A stretch of 64,000 nt of DNA from the NCBI GenBank assembly GCA_026419195.1, contig JANZZV010000006.1, forward strand, positions 1 to 64,000. Reading direction: 5' to 3'. The first letter of the stretch is position 1. Each line of letters starts with the position of its first letter. The translations under genes were made by a program, and so were the position numbers. Source of the DNA: Fervidobacterium sp. (GTDB lineage Bacteria; Thermotogota; Thermotogae; Thermotogales; Fervidobacteriaceae). The notes below the pieces were generated by a model. It saw only the letters and a program-made list of their open reading frames with translations, was not told the DNA's origin and did not search any database. Shown one piece after another: positions 35,008 to 45,208 of this stretch.

Positions 35008-35466
35008 TTAAAATTCAATTTCCAAATTTGCAGTCTTTATATCAGAAAAGTTTATAGCCACCAACTGTTCATCAACTTCCAATATAATCTCACCTGTTTT
35101 AGTATCCACATCCTTTATGTAACCTTTGTATGTTTTCTTTGCTTTAACCTTTGCAAGTTTTCCTTTGAATCGTTCAAAATCTTTTATACTTCTAAGAGGT
35201 CTATCCAAGCCAGGTGAAGAAACTTCAAGATAGTATCTTCCAGGTATTATGTCTTGTGAGTCAAGTTCCTTTTCAATACTGTACGAGACAAGTTCACAAT
35301 CTTTTGTGCTCACATAATCGTTTGGTTTGTCTATAAATATGGTTAATATCCATTTGCCACTTTGCGATTTATACTTTACATCAAACAATTCAAGTCCCAG
35401 CGAAGAAACTATCGGTTTAGCAATCGCAGTAACTTTTTCAACTATTTCCTTTGGATTCAAACTCAT
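35008..35466 (-). CDS. rimP: ribosome maturation factor RimP
   Basis: 152 residues. The N-terminal half contains LELFDVKYKSQSGKWILTIFID and DCELVSYSIEKELD, then YYLEVSSPGLDRPL, the family's strongest motif. The C-terminal SH3-like part follows (GKLAKVKAKKTYKGYIKDVD). RimP is needed for 30S subunit maturation and is commonly next to nusA. AAGGAGAG precedes the ATG. Only 27 bases separate the start from the tRNA terminator, leaving no room for a separate promoter. Confidence 0.95.
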   Translation of the reverse strand: MSLNPKEIVEKVTAIAKPIVSSLGLELFDVKYKSQSGKWILTIFIDKPNDYVSTKDCELVSYSIEKELDSQDIIPGRYYLEVSSPGLDRPLRSIKDFERFKGKLAKVKAKKTYKGYIKDVDTKTGEIILEVDEQLVAINFSDIKTANLEIEF

Positions 35467-35493
35467 AAATATCTCTCCTTATTTTAATAATCG

Positions 35494-35516
35494 AAAAACC
35501 GGGACGTATGTCCCGG
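35494..35516 (-). terminator. intrinsic terminator between tRNA-Ser and rimP
   Basis: CCGGGAC, a four-base loop and GTCCCGG (35516-35499 on the minus strand) followed by five T. It lies 16 bases after the tRNA CCA end and directly before the rimP ribosome site. Confidence 0.88.
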
Positions 35517-35532
35517 CTATGAATAATTTTTC

Positions 35533-35623
35533 TGGCGGAGAGGGTGGGATTTGAACCCACGGGTGGTTTGTGGCCACCGCACGCTCTCCAGGCGTGTGCC
35601 TTAGACCACTCGGCCACCTCTCC
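35533..35623 (-). tRNA. tRNA-Ser (GGA anticodon)
   Basis: 91 nt including an encoded CCA. The acceptor stem is GGAGAGG/CCTCTCC with discriminator G. The anticodon loop is CTGGAGA on a CACGC/GCGTG stem, giving anticodon GGA. A long variable arm (GGTGG/CCACC) marks it as a class II tRNA, and the T arm is GTGGG-TTCAAAT-CCCAC. It reads UCC and UCU. It has a strong promoter and its own terminator. Confidence 0.97.
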
Positions 35624-35660
35624 ACAACGCCTGAGAAGCAAACTAACTAAACCGCTATGG

Positions 35661-35689
35661 ATTATACCATAGCTACAAGAAAAATTCAA
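35661..35689 (-). promoter_or_regulatory. promoter of tRNA-Ser and probably of rimP-nusA-fur
   Basis: On the minus strand TTGAAT (35689-35684), 17 bases, then TATGG-TATAAT (-10 at 35666-35661). This is the best -35/-10 pair seen in this part of the window. It overlaps the last codons of the glycosyltransferase gene upstream. Confidence 0.8.
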
Positions 35690-36882
35690 GTATCTTGAGT
35701 TACATCTCGATATATTTGTATTTCTTTCCTGATTAAGTTTTCCCAATTATAGAACTTTGCTCTATTAACAAACAAATTACTATCATATTCATGAAGCAAG
35801 ACTTCTACAACTTTTTCGGCAAAGCGCTTTTCGAAATTTTTGCCATCGATTACTACAAATTCATCAAATCCTATTGCTTCTGGAATACCGCCGTTACTGC
35901 TACCTATAACACAAGTTCCGCACGCTTGAGCTTCAAGACATACTGTACCAAATCCTTCATTTCTGCTTGGAAGTATCATCACATCCATTGCGCTCATATA
36001 TTTTGCAACTTCCGTTTGAGGTATTCTACCGGTAAATAAAACATTTAAACCAAGTTTAGAAATTTTCTTTTGAACAAGCTTTCGAAGTTCACCATCTCCG
36101 ACAATTATGAATTTTGTCTCTGGTATTTTTGTCGCAATCTGGTAAAATATTTCAGGGAGCTTGTCAGCACGTTTGACATATTTCAATCCGCCCACGTAAC
36201 CGACGTATTTAGTTTTTGGAATAAATATATTTAATTCTTGCCTCACTTCATCTTTGTTTCTTGGAAAAAAAATGTCTGAGTCAAAGCCGTTAGGAATAAT
36301 GACCGAATTTTTACCTGAATATCCGTAAGACTTTGCTGTTTCAAGGAGACGGTTGCTCACGAAAATAACTTTTGAGGCTTCTTCAAGAACAGAAATGTAT
36401 AGTTTTTTCACTTTTTCACGTTTCATTTGGTAATTCACTTCACTGCCGTGAAGTGTAATTAGGTAGGGAACATTCAATTTTTTTGATAACTCGCGCGCCA
36501 CGAGACCAGCCGGAATAGGCAAAGACATACCATGCGCATGGATTAAATTGTGTGTTTCAAAAAGTAAAAGATCAGCTATTTTCTTACACTGATTTACCAT
36601 TAAATCGATATTATTCAATCTATGAAAGATAACAGATATGATTCCTCTTTTAACGGTTATATATTCATATTTTAAATTGTCAAAATATTCTAATGGTTCC
36701 AACAAAGGAATTTTTAAAAGCTCTTTTGTAAATCTTAACAGTTTTGTTTCTTTGTAAGATATTCCTAGAACTTTGAATTCTAAGTTAAAATTCTTATATT
36801 GTTCGATTCTTTTCGAAACAAAGATACCTCTTACAGGATTGTTTTTATAAGGAAAAAAGTTTGTAAGTATCAAGATTTTCAC
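35686..36882 (-). CDS. GT4-type glycosyltransferase
   Basis: 398 residues of GT-B fold. The N-terminal domain has FFPYKNNPVRGIFVSKRIEQ and LIHAHGMSLPIPAG. The C-terminal donor domain has KYVGYVGGLKYVKRADKLP, FIIVGDGELRKL, TGRIPQTEVAKYMSAMD and the ER-type LPSRNEGFGTVCLEAQACG motif with its Glu pair. It transfers a sugar from a nucleotide donor to a growing glycan. The start is GTG five bases after GAGGTGA. It is divergent from the other four glycan genes and shares an 84-base intergenic region with them. Confidence 0.9.
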   Translation of the reverse strand: MKILILTNFFPYKNNPVRGIFVSKRIEQYKNFNLEFKVLGISYKETKLLRFTKELLKIPLLEPLEYFDNLKYEYITVKRGIISVIFHRLNNIDLMVNQCKKIADLLLFETHNLIHAHGMSLPIPAGLVARELSKKLNVPYLITLHGSEVNYQMKREKVKKLYISVLEEASKVIFVSNRLLETAKSYGYSGKNSVIIPNGFDSDIFFPRNKDEVRQELNIFIPKTKYVGYVGGLKYVKRADKLPEIFYQIATKIPETKFIIVGDGELRKLVQKKISKLGLNVLFTGRIPQTEVAKYMSAMDVMILPSRNEGFGTVCLEAQACGTCVIGSSNGGIPEAIGFDEFVVIDGKNFEKRFAEKVVEVLLHEYDSNLFVNRAKFYNWENLIRKEIQIYRDVTQDT

Positions 36883-36966
36883 GAGATCACCTCTGCGACT
36901 GTCTAAGAAATCAGTCTATTGTTTTTATAAATTTTATTATATCATCAACTTTGGAGGAATTCAAAC

Positions 36967-38136
36967 ATGAGAGTAGCAATGGTGTCTTCGGACAATTCTA
37001 AAATTGTACGTCGTGGAGGTAAGCACATACATCAAGATTTGTTGGAGAGAGGTTTAAGGCACATTGGCGTGAGTGTTGAAACTTTCTATCCAGAAGTTAT
37101 ACTATCGAAATTTGATTTTTTCAAGAAGTTACTGAAAACCGATCCTTTATCAATTTTTTCCAAGAAAAAAAGGGTAATAGCTAATACAAACAGGTTGCTA
37201 AGATTTTTTTCAAATTTACAGCTTTCCATGTTTGATTTGGTGCACTGCCATGATGTGATAGCAGTGCAAGGTGTTAACCATGAAAATATCATTCTCACTT
37301 TGCATGGATATCTTGCAAAAGAGGCTGTAAATTACATGGGGGATAAGTATTCTCAAAAGGTAAAAAAAGAGGTACACGATTTCTTGGCTGATGTAGAAAA
37401 AAGTGCAATGCGAAAGGCAAAACACATAATTGTTGTTGATAGCCGTATAAAGTCTTACGTAATTGATGAGTTAAATTATTCAGCTGAAAACGTGACCGTC
37501 TTGTACAACGCTATAGACACAGACCTGTTTACACCTGTAGATGAGCAAGAAAAGATAAAACTTCGACAAAAATTGAAAATTCCAGTAGATGCGTTTATTG
37601 TACTTGTTCCAAGAAGATACGTTAAGAAAAATGGAGTTTTATATGCTGCGGAGGCCTTTAGCAAAATTAAAAGTCATGATTTCTTCTTCGTCTTTGCTGG
37701 AGGGGGACATCTAAAAAAAGAACTTGAGAAGCTGCTTGAAAATAATAAAAATAAACTAATATTAGATAGTATACCTAATGAAACTATACATGAATATTAC
37801 AAGGCAAGCGATGTAGTATTGATACCGAGTGTATCTTCTGACGGTGTTGAAGAGGCGACGTCTTTGAGTATGCTTGAAGGTATGGCTTGTGGAAAGGTAA
37901 CAATTTGTAGTAGCATAGGTGGAATGAAAGAAGTTGTAAAACACTCTGAAAATGGTCTTTTGATTGAGCAGGCAAGTCCTAAGTCAATAATTGAGTCAAT
38001 AATATTTGTTAAAGAAAATTATGCTAGTTTGGAAACTCTTCGAAGAAATGCAAGAAATTACGTTGTAAAAAACCATTCTTACATTGAGCATGCAAAGAAA
38101 GTTTATGAGATATATCAAAGGGTGAATAAGAAATGA
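36967..38136 (+). CDS. GT4-type glycosyltransferase
   Basis: 389 residues of GT-B fold. RRGGKHIHQDLLERGLRHIG near the N-terminus is the acceptor-side loop; the donor half includes VLVPRRYVKKNGVLYAAEAF, FVFAGGGHLKKEL, IPNETIHEYYKASD and EEATSLSMLEGMACGK with the catalytic Glu pair. GGAGG precedes the ATG. Its stop overlaps the next start as ATGA. It is the first of four plus-strand genes likely to build and export a surface glycan. Confidence 0.9.
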   Translation: MRVAMVSSDNSKIVRRGGKHIHQDLLERGLRHIGVSVETFYPEVILSKFDFFKKLLKTDPLSIFSKKKRVIANTNRLLRFFSNLQLSMFDLVHCHDVIAVQGVNHENIILTLHGYLAKEAVNYMGDKYSQKVKKEVHDFLADVEKSAMRKAKHIIVVDSRIKSYVIDELNYSAENVTVLYNAIDTDLFTPVDEQEKIKLRQKLKIPVDAFIVLVPRRYVKKNGVLYAAEAFSKIKSHDFFFVFAGGGHLKKELEKLLENNKNKLILDSIPNETIHEYYKASDVVLIPSVSSDGVEEATSLSMLEGMACGKVTICSSIGGMKEVVKHSENGLLIEQASPKSIIESIIFVKENYASLETLRRNARNYVVKNHSYIEHAKKVYEIYQRVNKK

Positions 38137-39248
38137 AAGTATCTGTTCTTATGCCAACGTACAACGATGAGAAATATCTTGGAGAAGCTATAGAAAGTGT
38201 ATTGGTTCAAGAAGGTATCGATGTTGAGGTTGTGGTAGTTAACGATGGTTCAACTGACAACACAGATGAAGTAATCAAGAGGTTTAAAAGTAGGAAAATA
38301 ATATACGTTAAACAAGAAAACAAAGGGCAACTAAATGCACTGTTTACTGCTTCTAGGTACCTAACAGGAGATTTTGTTTGTCTTTTTCATTCAGATGATT
38401 TGATTGTAAACAAGAACTCGTTTGTGAAGAATGTAGATTTCATACTGTCGAATAACCTTGATGGCTGCTATGGAGATTACGTGAAAATTGACGAAACAGG
38501 GAATGAGAAGGGTTTACTGGAAGTACCAAAAAGATTAAAAACACAAGATACGTTAAAACTGCTACTTCTTAAGGGGTCGAATTTTATAGGGGACCACTTT
38601 TTTGTAACCCGATTTGCTTTTTATAAAAGCGTTTTAACAAATTATGTGATTTGGAACATGCCTTATTGGTTTTACAAAAACAAGAATCAACTAAAGATAT
38701 TGAATTTAAAGTATAATCCTGAGCCTTGGTATAAATACAGGGTACATTCTGAGAACTATGTCCACAGTGAAATTGGTAAATTAGAGATTTTCAACGGTGT
38801 TGCAAGGACAATAGTAACACTTTCAAATTATTACAACGTTATTCCTCTGCCATATCAAAAAAAGCTACCTGTGCAACTTTATAAACTGCCTTTTACCAAT
38901 AGATCACTTAAAGAATTTCAAGTATATGCCTTGCTCAAATCTCTATTAAAGAAATACTCAATTAAGAAACAGGATCCTTACTTTAATGCAGTTTTGAATT
39001 CTTACAGATTCAAAAGCAATGAGTTGGTAAATTTAGATCCTGAGGAGGTCAAGTCAATACCAATTCTCTTAGGAAAAGATGCCCGGTTGTTTTTTACTAA
39101 GCTAAGGGAAAAGTTTAAGTTATACGAAAATTTGATTGAGAAAGCTACTCACGGCAAATTTACAGTGTGTGTGGATAAAAGGTTTGAACGGAAGCTTAAC
39201 TCAATAAGAAGGTTTTTAAACATAAACTTCGATATAAGAGCGGGCTAA
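38133..39248 (+). CDS. GT2-type glycosyltransferase
   Basis: 371 residues with a GT-A fold in the first about 210. SVLMPTYNDEKYLGEAIESV, VNDGSTDNTDEV and the DXD-like FHSDD are the nucleotide-sugar and metal sites. The C-terminal 150 residues (SLKEFQVYALLKSLLKKYSI) are soluble and not recognised; there is no membrane helix. Coupled to the gene upstream by a four-base overlap and followed 16 bases later by the flippase. Confidence 0.88.
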   Translation: MKVSVLMPTYNDEKYLGEAIESVLVQEGIDVEVVVVNDGSTDNTDEVIKRFKSRKIIYVKQENKGQLNALFTASRYLTGDFVCLFHSDDLIVNKNSFVKNVDFILSNNLDGCYGDYVKIDETGNEKGLLEVPKRLKTQDTLKLLLLKGSNFIGDHFFVTRFAFYKSVLTNYVIWNMPYWFYKNKNQLKILNLKYNPEPWYKYRVHSENYVHSEIGKLEIFNGVARTIVTLSNYYNVIPLPYQKKLPVQLYKLPFTNRSLKEFQVYALLKSLLKKYSIKKQDPYFNAVLNSYRFKSNELVNLDPEEVKSIPILLGKDARLFFTKLREKFKLYENLIEKATHGKFTVCVDKRFERKLNSIRRFLNINFDIRAG

Positions 39249-39264
39249 GATACGGAGTGAAGCT

Positions 39265-40695
39265 ATGAAAAATGGGGTGTTTAAGAATTACCTTGCTTTT
39301 TCCGTTGGTACTTGGGTTAGTTTGGTTATCAGCTTTTTCTCAACACCGATTACCTCTTATTTGATACCACCAGGGGAATTTGGAAAAGCTTCACTATTTT
39401 ATACAATTTATTCTCTTGTCTCACTCATCGTACAGTGTGGCACTTTGAATTCGTTGATGCGTTTCTATTACAAATATGATGAAAAGAGCACACTTTTTTA
39501 CAGCTCAATTCTAATACCATTTTTTGGGATTCTCGTCGTTACTCCGGTATTGTTTGCTTTGAAGGAAAAAATTGGTAGCGTTTTTCAAACCGGTTATCCG
39601 GTTACTTTTGTTTTAGCTATGTTATTTTCACTTTTATTCAGTATAATTCAGCAATATACTTTAACCCTTCTTAGAGTTCAGCAGAAAGGAGTTTTGTACT
39701 CTTTTTTGAGTATTTTGACGCAGATCGTAAATTTGGCAGTAGCGATAATTTATTCTCTGTTTATCAACAAGAGTTTTTATGCACTTGTTATCTCTCAATT
39801 GATCTCTTACATCACAGTTTCTGTAGTAGGTATATTTCTGCTTAAGGATTTACTTAAAAAAATAAAGATAGATTTAGAAATTACAAAGAAAGTGTTTATG
39901 TACGGATATCCCTTTTTATTCACTGCTATTGTTTGGTGGATTGTCTCTGGAACAGACAAGATAATGATAAGATTTTATAAAGATTTCTCACAACTTGGAC
40001 TCTATGCTGCAGCGAACAAATTGGTGGCTGCAATGGGAATTTTTACATCCGGTTTTAATACTATGTGGTATCCCTATGTGTATGAAAAATACGAAAAGGA
40101 AGGAGAAGGTATCAGAGAGAGGATTTCAAGGATATTTAATTATGTATCATTCTTGGTAGTATCGTTGTCTGTGTTGTTAATGTCGTTCAAAGATGTGATT
40201 TTTTTGCTATTTGCAAAGCAGTACCGTAACGCTGCAAGCATATCACCTTTTTTATTGACATACCCAGCTATTATGTCTATGGCAATTGTTGTGGCAAGAG
40301 GAATAGATTTTAAAAATAAAACATATTGGTTTATAGTAAGTGATACATTCGGTGCAGTTTCAAATGTTATATTAAATATATTACTGATTCCAGTTCTTGG
40401 AGCAAGAGGTGCTGCTATCGCCTCCGGTGTTTCGTATTTTCTCATATTCTTAGTTGAGTTCACTGTTTCACAAAAACTCTTTTATGTTCTTTACGATAAG
40501 CTCAAAGTTTTCTTTGGAATAGTCTTGCTTTATTTATCGGCAATTATCAATACTTTCCTCTCCAAAAGCCTATTGTTATTTTGTTTCAATCTGGTCATTA
40601 TATCTGTTTTGGTAATGATTTACAAGATAGAGGTGTTGTACATTATAAAGAATGTTAAAAAGATAATCAATAGCAAAGGAGTAAAAAGGTTATGA
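39265..40695 (+). CDS. polysaccharide flippase (Wzx-like)
   Basis: 476 residues with 12-14 hydrophobic helices. The N-terminus SVGTWVSLVISFFSTPITSY and the segment SGTDKIMIRFYKDFSQLGLY match the Wzx/MurJ-type flippases of the MOP superfamily. Its role is to move undecaprenyl-linked oligosaccharide across the membrane. GGAGTGA precedes the ATG. No polymerase (Wzy) or ligase gene is visible nearby. Confidence 0.88.
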   Translation: MKNGVFKNYLAFSVGTWVSLVISFFSTPITSYLIPPGEFGKASLFYTIYSLVSLIVQCGTLNSLMRFYYKYDEKSTLFYSSILIPFFGILVVTPVLFALKEKIGSVFQTGYPVTFVLAMLFSLLFSIIQQYTLTLLRVQQKGVLYSFLSILTQIVNLAVAIIYSLFINKSFYALVISQLISYITVSVVGIFLLKDLLKKIKIDLEITKKVFMYGYPFLFTAIVWWIVSGTDKIMIRFYKDFSQLGLYAAANKLVAAMGIFTSGFNTMWYPYVYEKYEKEGEGIRERISRIFNYVSFLVVSLSVLLMSFKDVIFLLFAKQYRNAASISPFLLTYPAIMSMAIVVARGIDFKNKTYWFIVSDTFGAVSNVILNILLIPVLGARGAAIASGVSYFLIFLVEFTVSQKLFYVLYDKLKVFFGIVLLYLSAIINTFLSKSLLLFCFNLVIISVLVMIYKIEVLYIIKNVKKIINSKGVKRL

Positions 40696-41789
40696 AAACA
40701 GTATTAATCGTTGGTTATATGCACTCAAAATATGACAAGAGGGTTTTTAGAACTGTCCAAGCACTTTCAAAGTACACAAAGGTAGTGTATCAATATATTA
40801 CGGAAGATTATGAAAAACCGAGTGAAATTGATAACGTTTTCTACTATCCTATAAGGTGGAAAGAACAAACTGGAATAAGTCAGGTTAAGAAGTTTTTCCA
40901 AAGACGAAAGTTAGATGATCAAATAATTAAGCTTATTTTTTCAACAAATTTCGATATACTTTATCTACATCATTTTTTGCCGAGTAAACCTTTGTTACCT
41001 TTCAAATGGGCAAAATCGCGTGGAAAAAAAGTTGTGTTTGATGTTCACGAGTATCATCCACAAAATTTTTTGAGTAACCTTGGAGGATTTTTTGGGAAGG
41101 TAAAGGAACAGCTTATGGTTAATATCTTTAAAGAGCAGATGCAGCTGGCTGATAAATTAATCTTTGTTAGCAAGGAGATCCCAGAAGACTTGGGTATAAC
41201 CAAAGATTTTCTTGTCATACCAAATTATGCCGAGAGAATAGACTTGCAAATTGATCTAAAAGCTAAGATTGAGAGTAAAGAAATTGTATTTGTCGGAAAA
41301 GTTGCAAGGAAACTACAGGAAGAAAAAAGTATACTTACAAAGCTGAAAGATAATGGTTTTTCTTTTCACGTTATAGGTATGGATGATAAGCTTTTTGAAG
41401 ATTTACCTCACAAAGCAACTAAGTTTCTACCATATAAGGAGATGATAAAAGAATTATCAAGAGCCACTTTTTCCTTAGTTTCGTACTCAACGATTGGGAC
41501 AAATGATTATAGAAACGACTTGTACTCACTTCCTCATAAATTTTACGATTCTTTGGCGGCAAGAACACCTGTTGTAGTTCGATATGATTTTGTTTCGATG
41601 AGAAAGATTGTTGAAAGATGTAAAGTTGGGGTTATCATAAAACCTTCGGATGTTCAAGATTCTGTTCACAGAATCTTAGAAGCATATGCCAATTATCATG
41701 CATTGATAGAGAACATTGAAGAACACATTGACGAGTTTACTTGGAATGAGAGAAAAGAAAAAGAGTTTACAGATTACATTCTCAAATAA
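40692..41789 (+). CDS. GT-B fold glycosyltransferase
   Basis: 365 residues. HSKYDKRVFRTVQALSKY at the N-terminus and VVFDVHEYHPQNF mark the acceptor domain. KLIFVSKEI and EIVFVGKVARKLQEEKS begin the donor domain, which ends in YSLPHKFYDSLAARTPVVV. The usual EX7E motif is not obvious, so it is a divergent GT4-like enzyme. Its start overlaps the flippase stop (ATGA). It is the last gene of the cluster, closed by a terminator. Confidence 0.82.
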   Translation: MKTVLIVGYMHSKYDKRVFRTVQALSKYTKVVYQYITEDYEKPSEIDNVFYYPIRWKEQTGISQVKKFFQRRKLDDQIIKLIFSTNFDILYLHHFLPSKPLLPFKWAKSRGKKVVFDVHEYHPQNFLSNLGGFFGKVKEQLMVNIFKEQMQLADKLIFVSKEIPEDLGITKDFLVIPNYAERIDLQIDLKAKIESKEIVFVGKVARKLQEEKSILTKLKDNGFSFHVIGMDDKLFEDLPHKATKFLPYKEMIKELSRATFSLVSYSTIGTNDYRNDLYSLPHKFYDSLAARTPVVVRYDFVSMRKIVERCKVGVIIKPSDVQDSVHRILEAYANYHALIENIEEHIDEFTWNERKEKEFTDYILK

Positions 41790-41795
41790 AAAGCT

Positions 41796-41825
41796 AAAAA
41801 GCCCCGGCGAATACCAGGGCTTTTT
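41796..41825. terminator. bidirectional terminator between the glycan cluster and tpi
   Basis: AAAAAGCCCCGG (41796-41807), loop CGAATA, CCAGGGCTTTTT (41814-41825): a 12 bp stem with one C-A mismatch and A/T tracts on both ends. Confidence 0.9.
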
Positions 41826-41830
41826 GATCC

Positions 41831-42601
41831 TTATTGTATTACTCTTTTCATAATCATTGCCAATTCGATAAAACTTTCTTTCAAACTTGCCCCACCTACA
41901 AGTGCGCCGTCGATGTCTTTTTTCACAAACAATCCAAACCAATTTTCTGGTGTTACACTACCTCCATAGAGTATTGTGATGTTTTCAGCAGTTTGAGTAT
42001 CGTAGATCTGAGCAAGCAACTTTCTTACAAATTCATGTGCTTCTTGTGCTTGTTGTGGTGTTGCTACAACTCCTGTTCCAATTGCCCACACAGGTTCGTA
42101 TGCAATAACAACTTTGAGTGCATCTTCCTTTTTTAGCCCATAAAGACCTTCCTTGACCTGTTTTTCAATAACACAGAAAGTTAAACCTTTTTGCCTTTCT
42201 TCTAATGTTTCTCCTATACAAAATATCGGTGTCAAACCTTCGGAGATTGCCTTTTTTATCTTTTTATTAATCAACTCATCCGTTTCACCGAATATCTTTC
42301 TTCTTTCACTGTGTCCAATTATAACAGCCGATACATTCAATTCTTTAAGCATCTTAGCAGATATCTCTCCAGTGTATGCTCCACTATCTTCGTAGTACAT
42401 ATTTTGTGCCGCAAGTTTTACGTTACTTGAATTAATTACTTCCCTAACTCTATCAAGCGCAGTAAATGTTGGAGCAATGTATATATCAAAAGTTCCAATA
42501 CCTGCAAGTGCGTTTACTAAGATATTTGCAAATTGCTGAGACTCATATGGTGTTTTGTTCATCTTCCAATTTCCAGCTAAGATGTATCTCCTACCAATTA
42601 T
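41831..42601 (-). CDS. tpiA: triosephosphate isomerase, expressed as a PGK-TIM fusion by -1 frameshift
   Basis: 256 codons of complete [15 protein letters not shown] (catalytic Asn and Lys) at the start, then [19 protein letters not shown] (catalytic Glu) and YGGSVTPEN, with GALVGGASL. No ATG, GTG or TTG precedes the conserved N-terminus; the first ATG (42562) lies after the catalytic Lys and would give a dead enzyme. The frame is open upstream only to the A9 run ending pgk, where it joins pgk in the -1 frame (ATA ATT GGT AGG AGA TAC). The product should be a PGK-TIM fusion of about 655 residues. T. maritima makes such a bifunctional enzyme beside free PGK. Confidence 0.92.
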   Translation of the reverse strand: MIGRRYILAGNWKMNKTPYESQQFANILVNALAGIGTFDIYIAPTFTALDRVREVINSSNVKLAAQNMYYEDSGAYTGEISAKMLKELNVSAVIIGHSERRKIFGETDELINKKIKKAISEGLTPIFCIGETLEERQKGLTFCVIEKQVKEGLYGLKKEDALKVVIAYEPVWAIGTGVVATPQQAQEAHEFVRKLLAQIYDTQTAENITILYGGSVTPENWFGLFVKKDIDGALVGGASLKESFIELAMIMKRVIQ

Positions 42602-42610
42602 TTTTTTTTA
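42598..42610 (-). promoter_or_regulatory. -1 frameshift site at the pgk-tpi junction
   Basis: On the minus strand the end of pgk reads GAT followed by nine A (42609-42601), then the TAA stop (42600-42598). In the -1 frame TAA closes the reading immediately before the A run (T42610 plus two A). The switch must therefore occur inside the nine A. The run fits the A-AAA-AAA slippery pattern and could also cause polymerase slippage. Confidence 0.9.
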
Positions 42611-43797
42611 TCTGCTATCGATGCAATACCGGGTAGTTCTTTTCCTTCAAGGAATTCAAGAGAAGCTCCACCACCTGTTGAAACATGACTGAACTTCTTT
42701 TCAAGCCCAAATTGACTTACTGCTGCTGCACTGTCTCCACCACCAACAACCGTTGTAACACCTTTATCCGTTAATGAACCGATGAATTCAGCAACTGCCT
42801 TTGTTCCCACAGCGAAATCCTCAATTTCGAAAACTCCAAGTGGTCCATTCCAAACAACAGTCTTAGCGTCAGCAAGTTTTGATTTAATAAGTTCTGTACT
42901 TGCAGGACCTATGTCGTAACCAGCCCAACCTTCTGGTATTCCCTCTTCACAAGTAAAGACCTTTTTCTCAACACCTGCTTCCATCTTTTGTGCGCAAACA
43001 GCGTCCGTTGGTATAACTAGTTCCACTCCTTTTTCTTTTGCTTGTTCTAAGAGCTGTCTTGCCAGCTCTATTTTGTCTTCTTCAACAAGAGAATTTCCTG
43101 TTTGCTTCCCAAGGGCTTTCCAGAACGTAAACATCATAGCTCCACCGATGATTATTCTATCTGCCTTGTTGAGTAAGTTAGTTATAACTCCAATCTTATC
43201 AGAAACCTTTGCTCCGCCGAGTACAACAACATAAGGTTTATCGGGGTTAAGGGTCGCTTTTGCAAGAAACTTGATTTCCTTTTCCATCAAAAAGCCTGCT
43301 ACACTTGGTATATATTGAGCAATACCAACATTACTTGAATGTGCTCTGTGAGCAGTACCGAATGCATCGTTCACGTGAATATCCGCGAGTGCTGCCCATT
43401 TTTTGGCAAGTTCAAGATCATTTTTTTCTTCCCCTGGATCAAATCTTGTGTTTTCAAGCATAAGAACTTCGCCTTCTTTTAATTCTGATACAGCCTTCTC
43501 GACTTCTTCTCCATACAATGCTGGAACAAATTTTACTTCCTTACCAAGTAATTGAGCAAGTCTTTCAGCAGCAGGTTTGACTGTGTATTTCGGATCTGGA
43601 CCACCTTTAGGTCTACCAAGGTGGGAAAGGAGGATTACTTTTGCACCTTGATCAAGTACGTATTTAATTGTTGGAATCGCTTCAACAATTCTCGTATCGT
43701 CTGTAACAACACCGTCTTTTACTGGAACGTTGAAGTCAACACGCATGATTACTCTTTTACCTTTGAGATCAACATCACGGATTGTAAGCTTTTCCAT
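42598..43797 (-). CDS. pgk: phosphoglycerate kinase
   Basis: 399 residues, full length. [38 protein letters not shown] and [15 protein letters not shown] belong to the 3-phosphoglycerate side. [30 protein letters not shown] and [11 protein letters not shown] belong to the nucleotide side. It makes ATP and 3-phosphoglycerate from 1,3-bisphosphoglycerate. GGAGGTG precedes the ATG. The last codons are three Lys in an A9 run that doubles as the slip site, so two products are expected: free PGK and PGK-TIM. It lies downstream of gap in one operon. Confidence 0.97.
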   Translation of the reverse strand: MEKLTIRDVDLKGKRVIMRVDFNVPVKDGVVTDDTRIVEAIPTIKYVLDQGAKVILLSHLGRPKGGPDPKYTVKPAAERLAQLLGKEVKFVPALYGEEVEKAVSELKEGEVLMLENTRFDPGEEKNDLELAKKWAALADIHVNDAFGTAHRAHSSNVGIAQYIPSVAGFLMEKEIKFLAKATLNPDKPYVVVLGGAKVSDKIGVITNLLNKADRIIIGGAMMFTFWKALGKQTGNSLVEEDKIELARQLLEQAKEKGVELVIPTDAVCAQKMEAGVEKKVFTCEEGIPEGWAGYDIGPASTELIKSKLADAKTVVWNGPLGVFEIEDFAVGTKAVAEFIGSLTDKGVTTVVGGGDSAAAVSQFGLEKKFSHVSTGGGASLEFLEGKELPGIASIADKKK

Positions 43798-43850
43798 TTT
43801 TTACACCTCCCAAATAATTTAATATGTAAAGAAGTAACGCACTTCAAATA

Positions 43851-43874
43851 AAGGGGGGAAAATATCCCCCCCTT
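43851..43874 (-). terminator. intercistronic hairpin between gap and pgk
   Basis: On the minus strand AAGGGGGG, a loop of about seven to eight bases, CCCCCCTT, then TTATTTG. A strong GC stem with only a short, interrupted T tract, so a partial terminator or an RNA-stabilising hairpin is more likely than a full stop. Confidence 0.55.
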
Positions 43875-43887
43875 CGGTTTCTTAAGA

Positions 43888-45208
<1,321 letters not shown>

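Noticed and set aside
35438-35746. 102-codon minus-strand open frame
   Set aside because: It runs through the tRNA-Ser gene and its terminator; not a protein gene.
42562-42564. ATG as the start of tpi
   Set aside because: It lies after the conserved AGNWK segment; starting here removes the catalytic Asn and Lys, and no ribosome site precedes it.
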